NCBI GenBank assembly: GCA_910588565.1
Contig: CAJUPF010000024.1
Location: 1 to 16,985, forward strand
Source: an uncultured Lachnospiraceae bacterium
GTDB taxonomy: Bacteria > Bacillota > Clostridia > Lachnospirales > Lachnospiraceae
Direction: 5' to 3'
DNA length: 16,985 nt
Shown here one piece after another: positions 5,342-13,142 of the stretch (within the stretch, counting starts at the first letter, position 1; each line of letters starts with the position of its first letter). The notes under the pieces are model-generated. The model ran no database searches. It had not been told where the DNA came from and worked only from the letters and a program-made list of their open reading frames with translations. The position numbers and the translations under genes are program-made.

Positions 5342-7709
5342 ACTCAGATTTTAACACAGACCACACCCTGCCTTCAAGATACATCCTGTCTATTTTTATC
5401 TGTCCCAGATACCGTGTCTCATAAATGCTGCTGTCTGTCTCCCGGAGCCGTTCCATCGTTCCCCTGCCCGGATGCCCGTACCGATTATGCAGGCTGCAGG
5501 AAATCACAGTAATTCTCGGAGCTATGGCATTTAAAATCACACTGGAATTGGAATATTCCGATCCATGATGGGAGGCTTTATATACATCGATTTTTCCAAA
5601 CTCCCACGCCTGTGCCAGTTCCCGTTCCTCTTCTTCCCCAATATCCCCGGCAAAAAATCCCCGGAAACCGTCCTGTTCAAATAAAAGTACAAGAGAAGCT
5701 TTATTCCGATCCAAAACAGGGCTCTCCTGTTCCAAAGAAAAACTCTGTATGCTCCAATCTCTGCCTTTTATGCTGTCCTGACTATTCATTTTTAAAATCG
5801 GAATCCCCTTTTGTCCTGCCAGTTCTTCCACCTCCTGCCATGCTGAATCATATGGCAGATAGGCTGACACCACAAGATGTTTGATACGATAACCGGCCTC
5901 TGCAATCTCCAGAAACCCACTGATATGATCTGCATCGCAATGGCTGATAAACCAATAATCAATGCTTTGGATTCCGCGGTATTTCAAAAAAGGCAGAATC
6001 CGGTATGTCCCCACCTTCGATACATTAGAACTGCCTCCATCAATAAACATTGCTGTCCCGTCTCCTGTCGCAAGAAAAATCCCATCCCCCTGCCCGACAT
6101 CCAGAAAATCCAGCTCAAACTCCGGCGTTTGCGGCAGCAAAAGCAGCATTCCCAGAGGGAGCGCCAACAAAAGCGCCGATATTTTTTTCCCATAAGCCCG
6201 CAGCAGGAGAACTACAGCGATACCGCCGTACCAAAGCAGTATCTCCGTAAAAGAGAGCGCCCCGGTAATCACCGAAGCATGGGGCAGATTTAAACAAAAC
6301 TGGCAGGTACGGTCAAACAGCAGCAGAATCAGATAGCAGGGATATAATAAAACTTTTCCGGCCAGCGGGAAAAAACAGCCCATAATACCCCCTGCAATTC
6401 CCATCCCCAGCAGGACTCCCATACAGGGCAGGACAATCAGATTTACTAATACCGTACAGACGGAAATTTCATAAAAAAACTGACACATAACCGGAATTGT
6501 CATCATCTGGATACAAATACTGACCAGTAATGTTTCCCGCAGTCCTTTTACAGCCATTTTCAATTTCTGCCCTATTTTCCATCTGTCCTTTGCAAACTTA
6601 TGCTTATCGTTCTTCTGCGGTTCGTTTGTACCGCCAGCCGCTTCTCCTGCCATCATCACACCCGCAACCGCGCCAAAAGACAGCAGAAACCCGGCATGAT
6701 GCAAAAGCCCCGGATTTTCTCCTGCAAGAACTGCCGCCATAAGGGAAAGCGCCGTTGCCCGGTCATAGGCTCTTCCCCTGTATTTTGCATAAATCAGCAA
6801 TAGAAACATACCAATTGCCCGGCTTGCAGAAATACCAAAGCCAATCAGTTCTCCATAGCTTAGAATCATCAGCGCGGCAAACATGCCGGCGCCCGCATAA
6901 GACATTCCCCGCTTTCGCAGCAACTGATAAAACGCCATGCCAAGCATAGAAATATGCAGGCCGGAAATACTGTAAAAGTGGCTGATTCCGGCGTCCTGAT
7001 ACATTTTTTTGCGCTCATAATCCATCAGGCTCTTATCGCCTAACGTCATTGCCGCAAGCACGCCTGCGTCCGCCTCCGGCATTGCCTTCTGATAGCTTTC
7101 CTTCCATTTTTCTTTTATACGGACAAATTGTTCCTTTATGGCGTTCTTTTTCCCACCGGCAAAAATTACTTTATCCGCTTCTAATTTAAAATCAATATTA
7201 AGGCTCCGATAATATGCCTTTTCATTATAATTCCCCTCATTTACCGGAGTAGAAAAAGGCTTTATGGTTCCTTTGATACACAGGATTTCACCAATGAAAT
7301 GTTCCTGGCCGTTCAGATTTACCAGGATCTGGTTACATGAATAGTTCTTATGATGCAGCTGTATGCTGCAGTGTTTCAGATAATACAGATATGTCCCGTT
7401 TTCGTTTTCTTTTTGATATATTTGTCCCTGCGCCTGACACTGCCCGCCTTCGTTCCATTCAGATTCATAAGCGTTCCGGCATACCTGACGACTGTAACTG
7501 TTGCAGCAGCCGCCGAAAACCGCCAGCAGAAACGCCAGAATCCAAACGATCCCCTTTTTTATGGACTGTCTGTAAACAGAACAGACAGTCACTGCCCAGG
7601 CAAGGCTGTAACATCCCAGCATCCACCACAGCGCCGTTTTCCGGTATTCCGCTGCGGCCATGCCCAGTAAAAATGCCAGAGACAGAGAAACCACCTTTCG
7701 TCTCTCCAA
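5325..7709 (-). CDS. comEC: ComEC/Rec2 DNA-uptake channel protein
   Basis: A complete 794-residue three-part ComEC. Residues about 1-185 hold membrane helices and a small OB-like DUF4131 domain. About 205-525 is the polytopic Competence domain with the hallmark HFYSISGLHISMLG (244-257). About 530-794 is a metallo-beta-lactamase-like domain with DVGQGDG (537-543), the metal motif SHCDADH (589-595), FAGDI (686-690), ASHHGS (712-717) and H746. In competent bacteria ComEC carries single-stranded DNA across the membrane, and the last domain is thought to degrade the other strand. All metal ligands are present, so it appears intact. The start is TTG at 7709, chosen because AAGGAGG lies about 5 bases upstream. 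It is preceded by two hairpins and overlaps holA by 17 bases. The genes comEB and comFA are not in the window. Confidence 0.95.
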   Translation of the reverse strand: MERRKVVSLSLAFLLGMAAAEYRKTALWWMLGCYSLAWAVTVCSVYRQSIKKGIVWILAFLLAVFGGCCNSYSRQVCRNAYESEWNEGGQCQAQGQIYQKENENGTYLYYLKHCSIQLHHKNYSCNQILVNLNGQEHFIGEILCIKGTIKPFSTPVNEGNYNEKAYYRSLNIDFKLEADKVIFAGGKKNAIKEQFVRIKEKWKESYQKAMPEADAGVLAAMTLGDKSLMDYERKKMYQDAGISHFYSISGLHISMLGMAFYQLLRKRGMSYAGAGMFAALMILSYGELIGFGISASRAIGMFLLLIYAKYRGRAYDRATALSLMAAVLAGENPGLLHHAGFLLSFGAVAGVMMAGEAAGGTNEPQKNDKHKFAKDRWKIGQKLKMAVKGLRETLLVSICIQMMTIPVMCQFFYEISVCTVLVNLIVLPCMGVLLGMGIAGGIMGCFFPLAGKVLLYPCYLILLLFDRTCQFCLNLPHASVITGALSFTEILLWYGGIAVVLLLRAYGKKISALLLALPLGMLLLLPQTPEFELDFLDVGQGDGIFLATGDGTAMFIDGGSSNVSKVGTYRILPFLKYRGIQSIDYWFISHCDADHISGFLEIAEAGYRIKHLVVSAYLPYDSAWQEVEELAGQKGIPILKMNSQDSIKGRDWSIQSFSLEQESPVLDRNKASLVLLFEQDGFRGFFAGDIGEEEERELAQAWEFGKIDVYKASHHGSEYSNSSVILNAIAPRITVISCSLHNRYGHPGRGTMERLRETDSSIYETRYLGQIKIDRMYLEGRVWSVLKSEYEENR

Positions 7710-7723
7710 TCCTTCCTCCTTCT

Positions 7724-7754
7724 ATGTAACAGTCCCGACGTCCCGCTGTTACAT
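7724..7754 (-). other. Hairpin directly before the comEC ribosome binding site
   Basis: ATGTAACAG (7724-7732) pairs perfectly with CTGTTACAT (7746-7754) around a 13-base loop. In the transcript it ends two bases before AGAAGGAGG of comEC. There is no T run, so it is not a simple terminator. It may protect RNA ends, act in attenuation, or be a protein-binding dyad; the sequence does not decide. Confidence 0.55.
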
Positions 7755-7764
7755 CTGTAATTCT

Positions 7765-7786
7765 CGCGGCCAATGAAATTGCCGCG
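7765..7786 (-). other. GC-rich hairpin after the GerMN lipoprotein gene
   Basis: CGCGGC (7765-7770) pairs with GCCGCG (7781-7786), extended inward by three A/T pairs with one bulged base. It begins three bases after the lipoprotein stop codon. In the RNA it is followed by AGAATTAC rather than a T run, so at most partial termination is expected. It could stabilise the upstream message and set comEC-holA levels below those of the earlier genes (inference). Confidence 0.5.
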
Positions 7787-7788
7787 GG

Positions 7789-8712
7789 CTACTCTGCCAT
7801 ATAGTCCAGATTCCGCTCATATAATTCGTCGAACCGGAAGCTGTCCCGATAAACTCCATTGGTATCTCCATTGACAGAAATCTGTACTTTATTAATTGTG
7901 GAGAGTTCTGACAGAGAATTTACAATGGAATAGATTACAATAGATTCCTCAATATTATAATTTTGGTTTAAAAATCCCGCATCCAGGCTGACATAGCATA
8001 CCCCTTCTAAAACGGACACATTAATCAGCTTTGTCCCTGCCGGAATGGCTGTCTGCGCATCCTCACTTTCCGGGCCTTCGAGCAAATGCTCCATCACCAG
8101 TTTTTCCATGGAAATATTGCTGCTGTAATGAATTTCCTGCGTTTCCGTAACCAGACCGTTTCCCTTTTGATTGGCAAAATACAATGTCAGTACGGCTGTC
8201 TGGATAGAATTGATTTGCTCCCCCGGATTCTCCACAAAGCTATCGTTTGTCATTACACCGACCGGATTGCCGCTCTTATCCAAAAGCGGGGAATCCCCGA
8301 CATAAAAGGACAGATATTCCACGCCGTCAATCTGCATCATGGTACGGACAATCGCCGCTCTTGCCAAAGCTTCCTCAATACTGTCAATGCTGCTGTATTC
8401 ACTGCTGAAATAAAGCGTAAGGAGCGTCTCTTCCAGCGTAAAATCCAATACCTGCACATAACTGGGAATCGGTTTAAAAAAATCCACATCACCGGAATCC
8501 GACGTAAGCTTCTGTATAAATTCCTGAATCATGGCGCCAGTATCCTCTTCTTTAGCGGCCGGCTCATAGGATTTGGAAATAATTTTGGTAATTTCTTTAT
8601 TCAGATAATAGATATGGTATCCCTCATCCTCTTCCACATTCTGTCCGCATCCAGCAGAACATGCCAGAAGAAAAAGCAGCAGAAACAAAGAGAGCATCCG
8701 TATGATTTTCAT
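7789..8712 (-). CDS. GerMN-domain lipoprotein
   Basis: A 307-residue exported protein. The N-terminus MKIIRMLSLFLLLFLLAC is a lipoprotein signal; the lipidated cysteine is C18 (LLAC) or C22 (SAGC). Two GerMN-like repeats follow, about 33-142 and 172-285, the second with the typical TLYFANQ, HLLEGPESED, IPAGTKLINV and VCYVSLDAGFLNQ blocks. The domain was first seen in the Bacillus spore protein GerM and also occurs in lipoproteins next to two-component systems. I start at the ATG at 8712, 7 bases after GGAGG; the ATG at 8718 is too close to that site, and the frame to 8766 runs back into the kinase gene. It follows the kinase by 57 bases, so it may be an outside-the-membrane partner of the sensor (inference). 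A spore-cortex role is an alternative. Confidence 0.85.
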   Translation of the reverse strand: MKIIRMLSLFLLLFLLACSAGCGQNVEEDEGYHIYYLNKEITKIISKSYEPAAKEEDTGAMIQEFIQKLTSDSGDVDFFKPIPSYVQVLDFTLEETLLTLYFSSEYSSIDSIEEALARAAIVRTMMQIDGVEYLSFYVGDSPLLDKSGNPVGVMTNDSFVENPGEQINSIQTAVLTLYFANQKGNGLVTETQEIHYSSNISMEKLVMEHLLEGPESEDAQTAIPAGTKLINVSVLEGVCYVSLDAGFLNQNYNIEESIVIYSIVNSLSELSTINKVQISVNGDTNGVYRDSFRFDELYERNLDYMAE

Positions 8713-8769
8713 TTCCATTCCTCCTGATGTTATCAGAATCCCAAAACATGTCTGCATTTCAGACACACG

Positions 8770-10197
8770 CTAAGACGCTATATAATTTAGAGGAATTCTG
8801 ACATTAAAAATCGTGCCTTCCCCTTCCGTACTGAATACCTTAATCGCTCCCCGGTGCATCAAAATAGAATTTCTTGCAATTGCAAGCCCCAGCCCTGTGC
8901 CGCCGATTTCCCTGGAGTGGGATTTTTCCACCCGGTAAAACCGTTCATAAATATTCTCTAAAGAATCCTCTGGGATTCCAATACCGCTGTCTTCGACTTT
9001 GATATAAAAATACTGATGATCTGCATTTAAGGAAACATGGACAAATCCATCCGGTTTGTTGTATTTGATTCCGTTTTCCACAAGATTAGAAACTGCAAGC
9101 GTCAGCTTCACCTCATCGACTTCCGCACTGACCGGCCGGAAGCTCTCTAAGACAAGCTCAATATGCTGTTTATCCGCAATTGGACGCAGGCGCTTCATAA
9201 TCAGTTCCAGAAGCTCATTGATATTTACACTGGAAATATTTAAATCCCCCGCAGCACGGTCCATTTTCACCAGCGACAGCAGATCATTGATAATCTTCGT
9301 CTCCCGGTCGATCTCATTTCCAATATCGCTCATAAATTCTTTATACAGCTCCAGAGGAACGTCTTCCTGTCCGTTGATGGAATCCGCCAGCACTTTCATC
9401 GACGTCAGCGGCGTCTTCAGTTCATGAGAGACATTGGATACAAATTCCTCCCTGGATTCGTCAATGACTTTCATCCGGCCAAATAACTGATTGAAACGAA
9501 CGGATATTGCCTCTGTCTCCGCATAGGAAGGAACATCCAATTCATCTTTGTAGCCATTTTGAATCTCCACAATTTCCGCTTCCATCCGTTTCAACGGCTT
9601 GATCAAAATTCCAGCCAGAACAGCTGCCGCCAGCATCAGTACCATTGTACACGATATTTCGATAATCCACGCGTTTTTTTCCAGATAATCCTGATTCAGC
9701 ACAATACTGTCTGTGGACACACTGACTAAAAGCACGCCAATGGCTGCTTTACTCTCCGGCTCTGTCAACGGAACTGTCATTTCAATATAGCAGTTTTCCG
9801 AATCATATTTGGAAATTTCTTCTCCACGGAAACTCTGCATCACCTCTTCTGATACAATGGTCTTGCCCTCATCCAGGTCATACGTATCCCGGATAATGCG
9901 AAAATTGCCGTCAATTACCATCACACGGCCAGCATATATATTGGATAACTGATCTAATTGGGAATTAATAATTTCAGAAGACGCATCCTCAAGATAATTA
10001 TTAAACACGATCTGATTGGCAAGAATCTTGGCCTGGCTTAATACGTCAATGCCCCGGTTGGAAACGGCCTTTGATCCATAGGATCGAAGCATTCCAACCC
10101 GAAGCACGGCAGCCGGCAGAATACCGATTACCAGAAACAGTAAAAATAAACGGATTTTCAGACTTTTCAAAAAATCGCGGATTTTCTTCTTTGTCAT
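8770..10197 (-). CDS. Membrane sensor histidine kinase
   Basis: A 475-residue kinase. Membrane helices at about 15-36 and 177-199 bracket an external sensor region of about 140 residues. A HAMP linker follows (about 200-250), then the HisKA box EEFVSNVSHELKTPLTSM with phospho-acceptor H258, and the ATPase domain with N box NLVENGIKYN (371-380), G1 EDSGIGIP (402-409), F box ERFYRVEKSH (418-427) and G2 GGTGLGLAIA (432-441). The catalytic parts resemble WalK/PhoR. There is no PAS domain between HAMP and HisKA, and the protein is shorter than Bacillus WalK (about 611), so I do not name it walK. The ATG at 10197 is 2 bases past the regulator stop, with AGGTG inside the regulator's end; the frame to 10239 overlaps the regulator and is rejected. 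The signal is unknown. Confidence 0.92.
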   Translation of the reverse strand: MTKKKIRDFLKSLKIRLFLLFLVIGILPAAVLRVGMLRSYGSKAVSNRGIDVLSQAKILANQIVFNNYLEDASSEIINSQLDQLSNIYAGRVMVIDGNFRIIRDTYDLDEGKTIVSEEVMQSFRGEEISKYDSENCYIEMTVPLTEPESKAAIGVLLVSVSTDSIVLNQDYLEKNAWIIEISCTMVLMLAAAVLAGILIKPLKRMEAEIVEIQNGYKDELDVPSYAETEAISVRFNQLFGRMKVIDESREEFVSNVSHELKTPLTSMKVLADSINGQEDVPLELYKEFMSDIGNEIDRETKIINDLLSLVKMDRAAGDLNISSVNINELLELIMKRLRPIADKQHIELVLESFRPVSAEVDEVKLTLAVSNLVENGIKYNKPDGFVHVSLNADHQYFYIKVEDSGIGIPEDSLENIYERFYRVEKSHSREIGGTGLGLAIARNSILMHRGAIKVFSTEGEGTIFNVRIPLNYIAS

Positions 10198-10199
10198 CG

Positions 10200-10898
10200 C
10201 TACACCTGGTATCCCTGATAATAATAACCTACGCCCCATTTTGTATGCACATATTTGGGCTCGCTGGGATTGCTTTCGATCTTCTCCCGCATCCTTCTGA
10301 CATGGACGTCCACAGTCCGGACGTCTCCGGGATATTCATAGCCCCAGACCAGGTTCAAAAGCCGTTCTCTGCTGTATACTTTGTTGGGATTCGTCACCAG
10401 AAGCTCCAGTAAATCAAATTCTTTGGCTGTAAGGTTAATCTCCTTGCCCTTGACAAAAAGCCGCCTGCTCTCGCAGTCCATTTTCAGATCTCCATTCTCA
10501 ATCATAGATGACTTCTCCGGCTTTGGCCTGCCTGCGGATACGCGGCGCATAATCGCTTTAATCCTTGCTTTGACCTCCAATATATTGAAAGGTTTGGTAA
10601 TATAATCATCCGCGCCATATTCAAGACCCAAAATTTTATCCATATCGTCGCCTTTGGCTGTCAGCATTACAACTGGTACGCTGGAAAATTCACGGATACG
10701 CTGACATACTTCAAACCCGTCTATTTTGGGAAGCATAATATCCAATAAGATCAGATCATACTCGTGATCTTTTGCCATGCGAAGAGCTTCTTCCCCGTCA
10801 TAAGCGCATTCTACTTCCATGCCATCCTGTTCTAAGCTGAACCGGATTCCTTTTACGATTAACTTTTCATCATCCACTACGAGAACTTTCTTTGCCAT
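10200..10898 (-). CDS. OmpR/PhoB-family response regulator (WalR-like)
   Basis: A 232-residue protein of standard length. The receiver domain (1-118) has acidic pocket residues D9, D10 and E11, phospho-acceptor D53 (LILLDIMLP), switch threonine T80 and lysine K102 (DDYITKPF). The C-terminal winged helix contains NLTAKEFDLLELL, SRERLLNLVWGY and DVRTVDVHVRRMREKIE, very close to WalR/PhoP-type regulators. The ATG at 10898 follows GAGGTG by 6-7 bases and is 9 bases from the comEA stop. It is paired with the kinase downstream. The target genes are unknown; a role in cell-wall control is suggested by its WalR-like sequence, but it could be any PhoB-type regulator. Confidence 0.94.
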   Translation of the reverse strand: MAKKVLVVDDEKLIVKGIRFSLEQDGMEVECAYDGEEALRMAKDHEYDLILLDIMLPKIDGFEVCQRIREFSSVPVVMLTAKGDDMDKILGLEYGADDYITKPFNILEVKARIKAIMRRVSAGRPKPEKSSMIENGDLKMDCESRRLFVKGKEINLTAKEFDLLELLVTNPNKVYSRERLLNLVWGYEYPGDVRTVDVHVRRMREKIESNPSEPKYVHTKWGVGYYYQGYQV

Positions 10899-10907
10899 TT
10901 AAACACC

Positions 10908-11537
10908 TCAATTAACCGTTATGTAATCTTTAATCTTTGTATAAATGCCTTCTTTGATTCCTGTAATATTCATAATCTCTTCTGCGGAAGCAAAACCTCC
11001 TGTTTCTTCCCGGTAGGAAAGAATGCTTTGCGCCTTGGATTCCCCGATTCCTGGAAGCGTCATCAGTTCGCTGATATCTGCCGTGTTGAGATTGATCCTG
11101 CCGTCAGACGGCTCCGGTATGCCTTCTGCCGTATCCGGTTCATTTGATTCCTGTTTTTCTGCTTCTTCGGCTGTAGGCACCCGGATCATCTGGCCGTCTG
11201 TTACTTCTTCGGCCTGATTTACGCTTGACTCGCTTGCGTCATCTGTCAGGCCTCCCGCCTGTTTGACCGCCTCATAAATACGGCTTCCTGCCGGGAGGAT
11301 GTATACGCCCGGCCTGTTGACCGCGCCGCAGATATAGACGCAGCATTCCTGCAAAGGCTCCGCCGCTGCTGTAGATGCCAGTTCCGCCGCTTCTGTGTCT
11401 GTTACAAATTCTGTGGATTCTGCCAAGGCTTCTGTAGAAAGGGAAGCTTCTTCAAAATATGCTTTTGAGGCTTCTCCGCAGCCTGTGAGAGAAACTGCCA
11501 GAAGGTATATTGTGATATATAAAATTGTTGTTTTCAT
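10908..11537 (-). CDS. comEA: ComEA-like DNA-binding competence protein, predicted lipoprotein
   Basis: A 209-residue protein. The N-terminus ends in SLTGC, a good lipobox with C20 as the lipidated residue, rather than the single membrane anchor of Bacillus ComEA. A low-complexity Ala/Glu/Thr/Ser linker (about 25-62) leads to an SLBB domain (about 66-121, VYICGAVNRPGVY) and another acidic linker. Two helix-hairpin-helix motifs follow at the C-terminus: INLNTADISELMTLPGIG (148-165) and MNITGIKEGIYTKI (189-202). ComEA binds incoming double-stranded DNA outside the membrane and passes it to the ComEC channel. The ATG at 11537 is chosen because AGGAG lies 8 bases upstream; the ATG at 11543 and GTG at 11546 are too near it. 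It is first in the operon and 9 bases before the response regulator. CCVYIC has two adjacent cysteines plus a third nearby. Confidence 0.88.
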   Translation of the reverse strand: MKTTILYITIYLLAVSLTGCGEASKAYFEEASLSTEALAESTEFVTDTEAAELASTAAAEPLQECCVYICGAVNRPGVYILPAGSRIYEAVKQAGGLTDDASESSVNQAEEVTDGQMIRVPTAEEAEKQESNEPDTAEGIPEPSDGRINLNTADISELMTLPGIGESKAQSILSYREETGGFASAEEIMNITGIKEGIYTKIKDYITVN

Positions 11538-11598
11538 TTGCATCACTCCTTTTTCAAACTGGGAGCCATGAAAAGGAGTTCCTCAATGCCGATAGTTT

Positions 11599-11627
11599 AT
11601 TGTAACGAATTTTTTCATAGATTACAA
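11599..11627 (-). promoter_or_regulatory. Promoter of the comEA operon
   Basis: On the - strand, TTGTAA (11622-11627) and TACAAT (11599-11604) are 17 bases apart. The predicted leader to the comEA ATG is about 55 bases. TTGTAA and the overlapping TTACAA form an inverted repeat across the promoter, which may be chance. The rest of the roughly 400-base gap between comEA and argD holds this promoter, the arg terminator at 11799-11845 and a small dyad (CTCTGT/ACAGAG, 11719-11740); I see no gene in it. Confidence 0.65.
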
Positions 11628-11798
11628 GTACTACTTTACTTGGGAAATATTAAAGTTTCTTAAAGGACTTCCTGTTCATGTATACTGTCGGTTACGCAAG
11701 ACTTTTTCTGTTCTATTGCTCTGTTCTCTCTCTGACAGAGTTATTCCAGGCTGTAAGTTGAGAAACAGCTGCCCTGCTTTCAATTGTTAACATTGCAT

Positions 11799-11845
11799 AA
11801 AAAATACAGGGACACATCCCATGAAACAATCAGAACGTGTCCCTG
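11799..11845 (-). terminator. Terminator of the arginine operon
   Basis: On the - strand CAGGGACAC (11837-11845) pairs with GTGTCCCTG (11807-11815) around a 21-base loop, followed by TATTTTTT (A run 11799-11804 on the + strand). It lies about 100 bases after the argD stop. It separates the arginine operon from the comEA promoter. Confidence 0.88.
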
Positions 11846-11942
11846 CGTGATATAATTAACAGAAAATATTCCCACCGTGTCTGCACATTTACTATGTAAC
11901 CGCAGCAAAAAGCGATGCATGAATCATCCTGTCAAACTACAG

Positions 11943-13142
11943 TTATGCTTCCATGTCAGACAATACTTTATCCAATATACCAAACATCTCATCCACATGC
12001 TCTTTTTCAATTACAAGCGGCGGTACGAACCGGATCACGTCTGTGCCTGCAGTAATTAACACCAGTCCCTTCTGCAGAGCTTTTTTGGATACTTCTCCTA
12101 CCGGAACCGTCATCTGCAGGCCCTGGATCAGGCCCATGCCGCGGTGATCGGTGATGCAGGTATGCTTTGCTTTCAGTTCCTCCAGACGATCCCAGAGATA
12201 ACCGGAAACCTCTGCGACATGCTCTGTGATGTGTTCCCGTTCCATAATTTCCAAAACCTTGCATATGGCTGCGCCGACAAAAGGATTGCCGCCATAGGTG
12301 GTCCCGTGATCGCCGGGAACCAGGGATTTTTCCGCTACGCGTTCTGTCATTAAGAATGCGCCTACGGGAACTCCGCAGCCAAGCGCTTTAGCAACCGCCA
12401 TGATATCCGGTTTTACACCGTAATTCTGCCATGCAAACATCATTCCGCTTCTTCCCATGCCGCACTGGATTTCATCCAGTATCAGAAGAATATCCTTTTC
12501 GTTGCAAAGTGCAGCGATTCCTTCGATAAATTCCTGTTTCGCAGGATAGACGCCGCCTTCCCCCTGGATGGTTTCAAACAGAATCGCGCAGGTTTTTTCA
12601 TTGATCTGTGATATTACGCTTTCCAGATTGTTAAACTCTGCAAAGCGAATGCCTCCAAGCAAAGGCTCAAAGGGTTCCTGGTAATGTCTGTTCCCGGTTA
12701 CGGATAACGCGCCAAGGCTTCTTCCATGGAACGAGTTTTTCATGGCGATAATTTCATGATCTGTATGTCCATCCCTGATATAGGCATATTTTTTTGCAGC
12801 TTTGATTGCGCCTTCTATCGCTTCCGTACCGCTGTTTGTAAAAAATACCCGATCCATGCCGCTGGCTTTTTTTACCAGTTCCGCCGCTTTGATAATTGGT
12901 TTATTGTAGTACAGATTCGAGGTATGGATTAATTGATCCACCTGCGTTTTTAATGCCTGGTTATATTCTTCATTGCCGTAGCCCAGCGCACAGACTGCGA
13001 TTCCGGCTGCAAAATCAAGATACTTGCCGCCTTTTGTATCATACAGATAAACTCCCTTGCCAGATTCCCAGATGATAGGGTAACGATGATACGTATGAAG
13101 CAGATCCTGTTCTGCTGCTTCCATATAGTTTGCGCTATTCAT
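11943..13142 (-). CDS. argD: Acetylornithine aminotransferase
   Basis: A 399-residue class III PLP aminotransferase, the normal size. It converts N-acetylglutamate semialdehyde to N-acetylornithine with glutamate as amino donor. Motifs seen: NSGTEAIEGAIK (103-114, phosphate binding), SFHGRSLGALS (137-147), DEIQCGMGRSG (223-233, PLP aspartate D223), AVAKALGCGVPVGAF with Schiff-base lysine K252, and TTYGGNPF (281-288). The ATG at 13142 overlaps the argB stop by 8 bases; GGAG lies about 13 bases upstream, a little far, so coupling to argB is likely. It is the last gene of the arg operon. Related ornithine and GABA aminotransferases are possible from the fold alone, but the position after argB makes argD firm. 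Confidence 0.95.
   Translation of the reverse strand: MNSANYMEAAEQDLLHTYHRYPIIWESGKGVYLYDTKGGKYLDFAAGIAVCALGYGNEEYNQALKTQVDQLIHTSNLYYNKPIIKAAELVKKASGMDRVFFTNSGTEAIEGAIKAAKKYAYIRDGHTDHEIIAMKNSFHGRSLGALSVTGNRHYQEPFEPLLGGIRFAEFNNLESVISQINEKTCAILFETIQGEGGVYPAKQEFIEGIAALCNEKDILLILDEIQCGMGRSGMMFAWQNYGVKPDIMAVAKALGCGVPVGAFLMTERVAEKSLVPGDHGTTYGGNPFVGAAICKVLEIMEREHITEHVAEVSGYLWDRLEELKAKHTCITDHRGMGLIQGLQMTVPVGEVSKKALQKGLVLITAGTDVIRFVPPLVIEKEHVDEMFGILDKVLSDMEA

Noticed and set aside
8086..8727. Long + strand open frame opposite the GerMN gene
   Set aside because: It is the antisense shadow of a well-supported lipoprotein gene, with no recognisable domain or ribosome site.
11840..11860. Possible extended -10 (TGATATAAT) on the + strand after the arg terminator stem
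   Set aside because: There is no suitable -35, and the only frame downstream is a shadow of argD.
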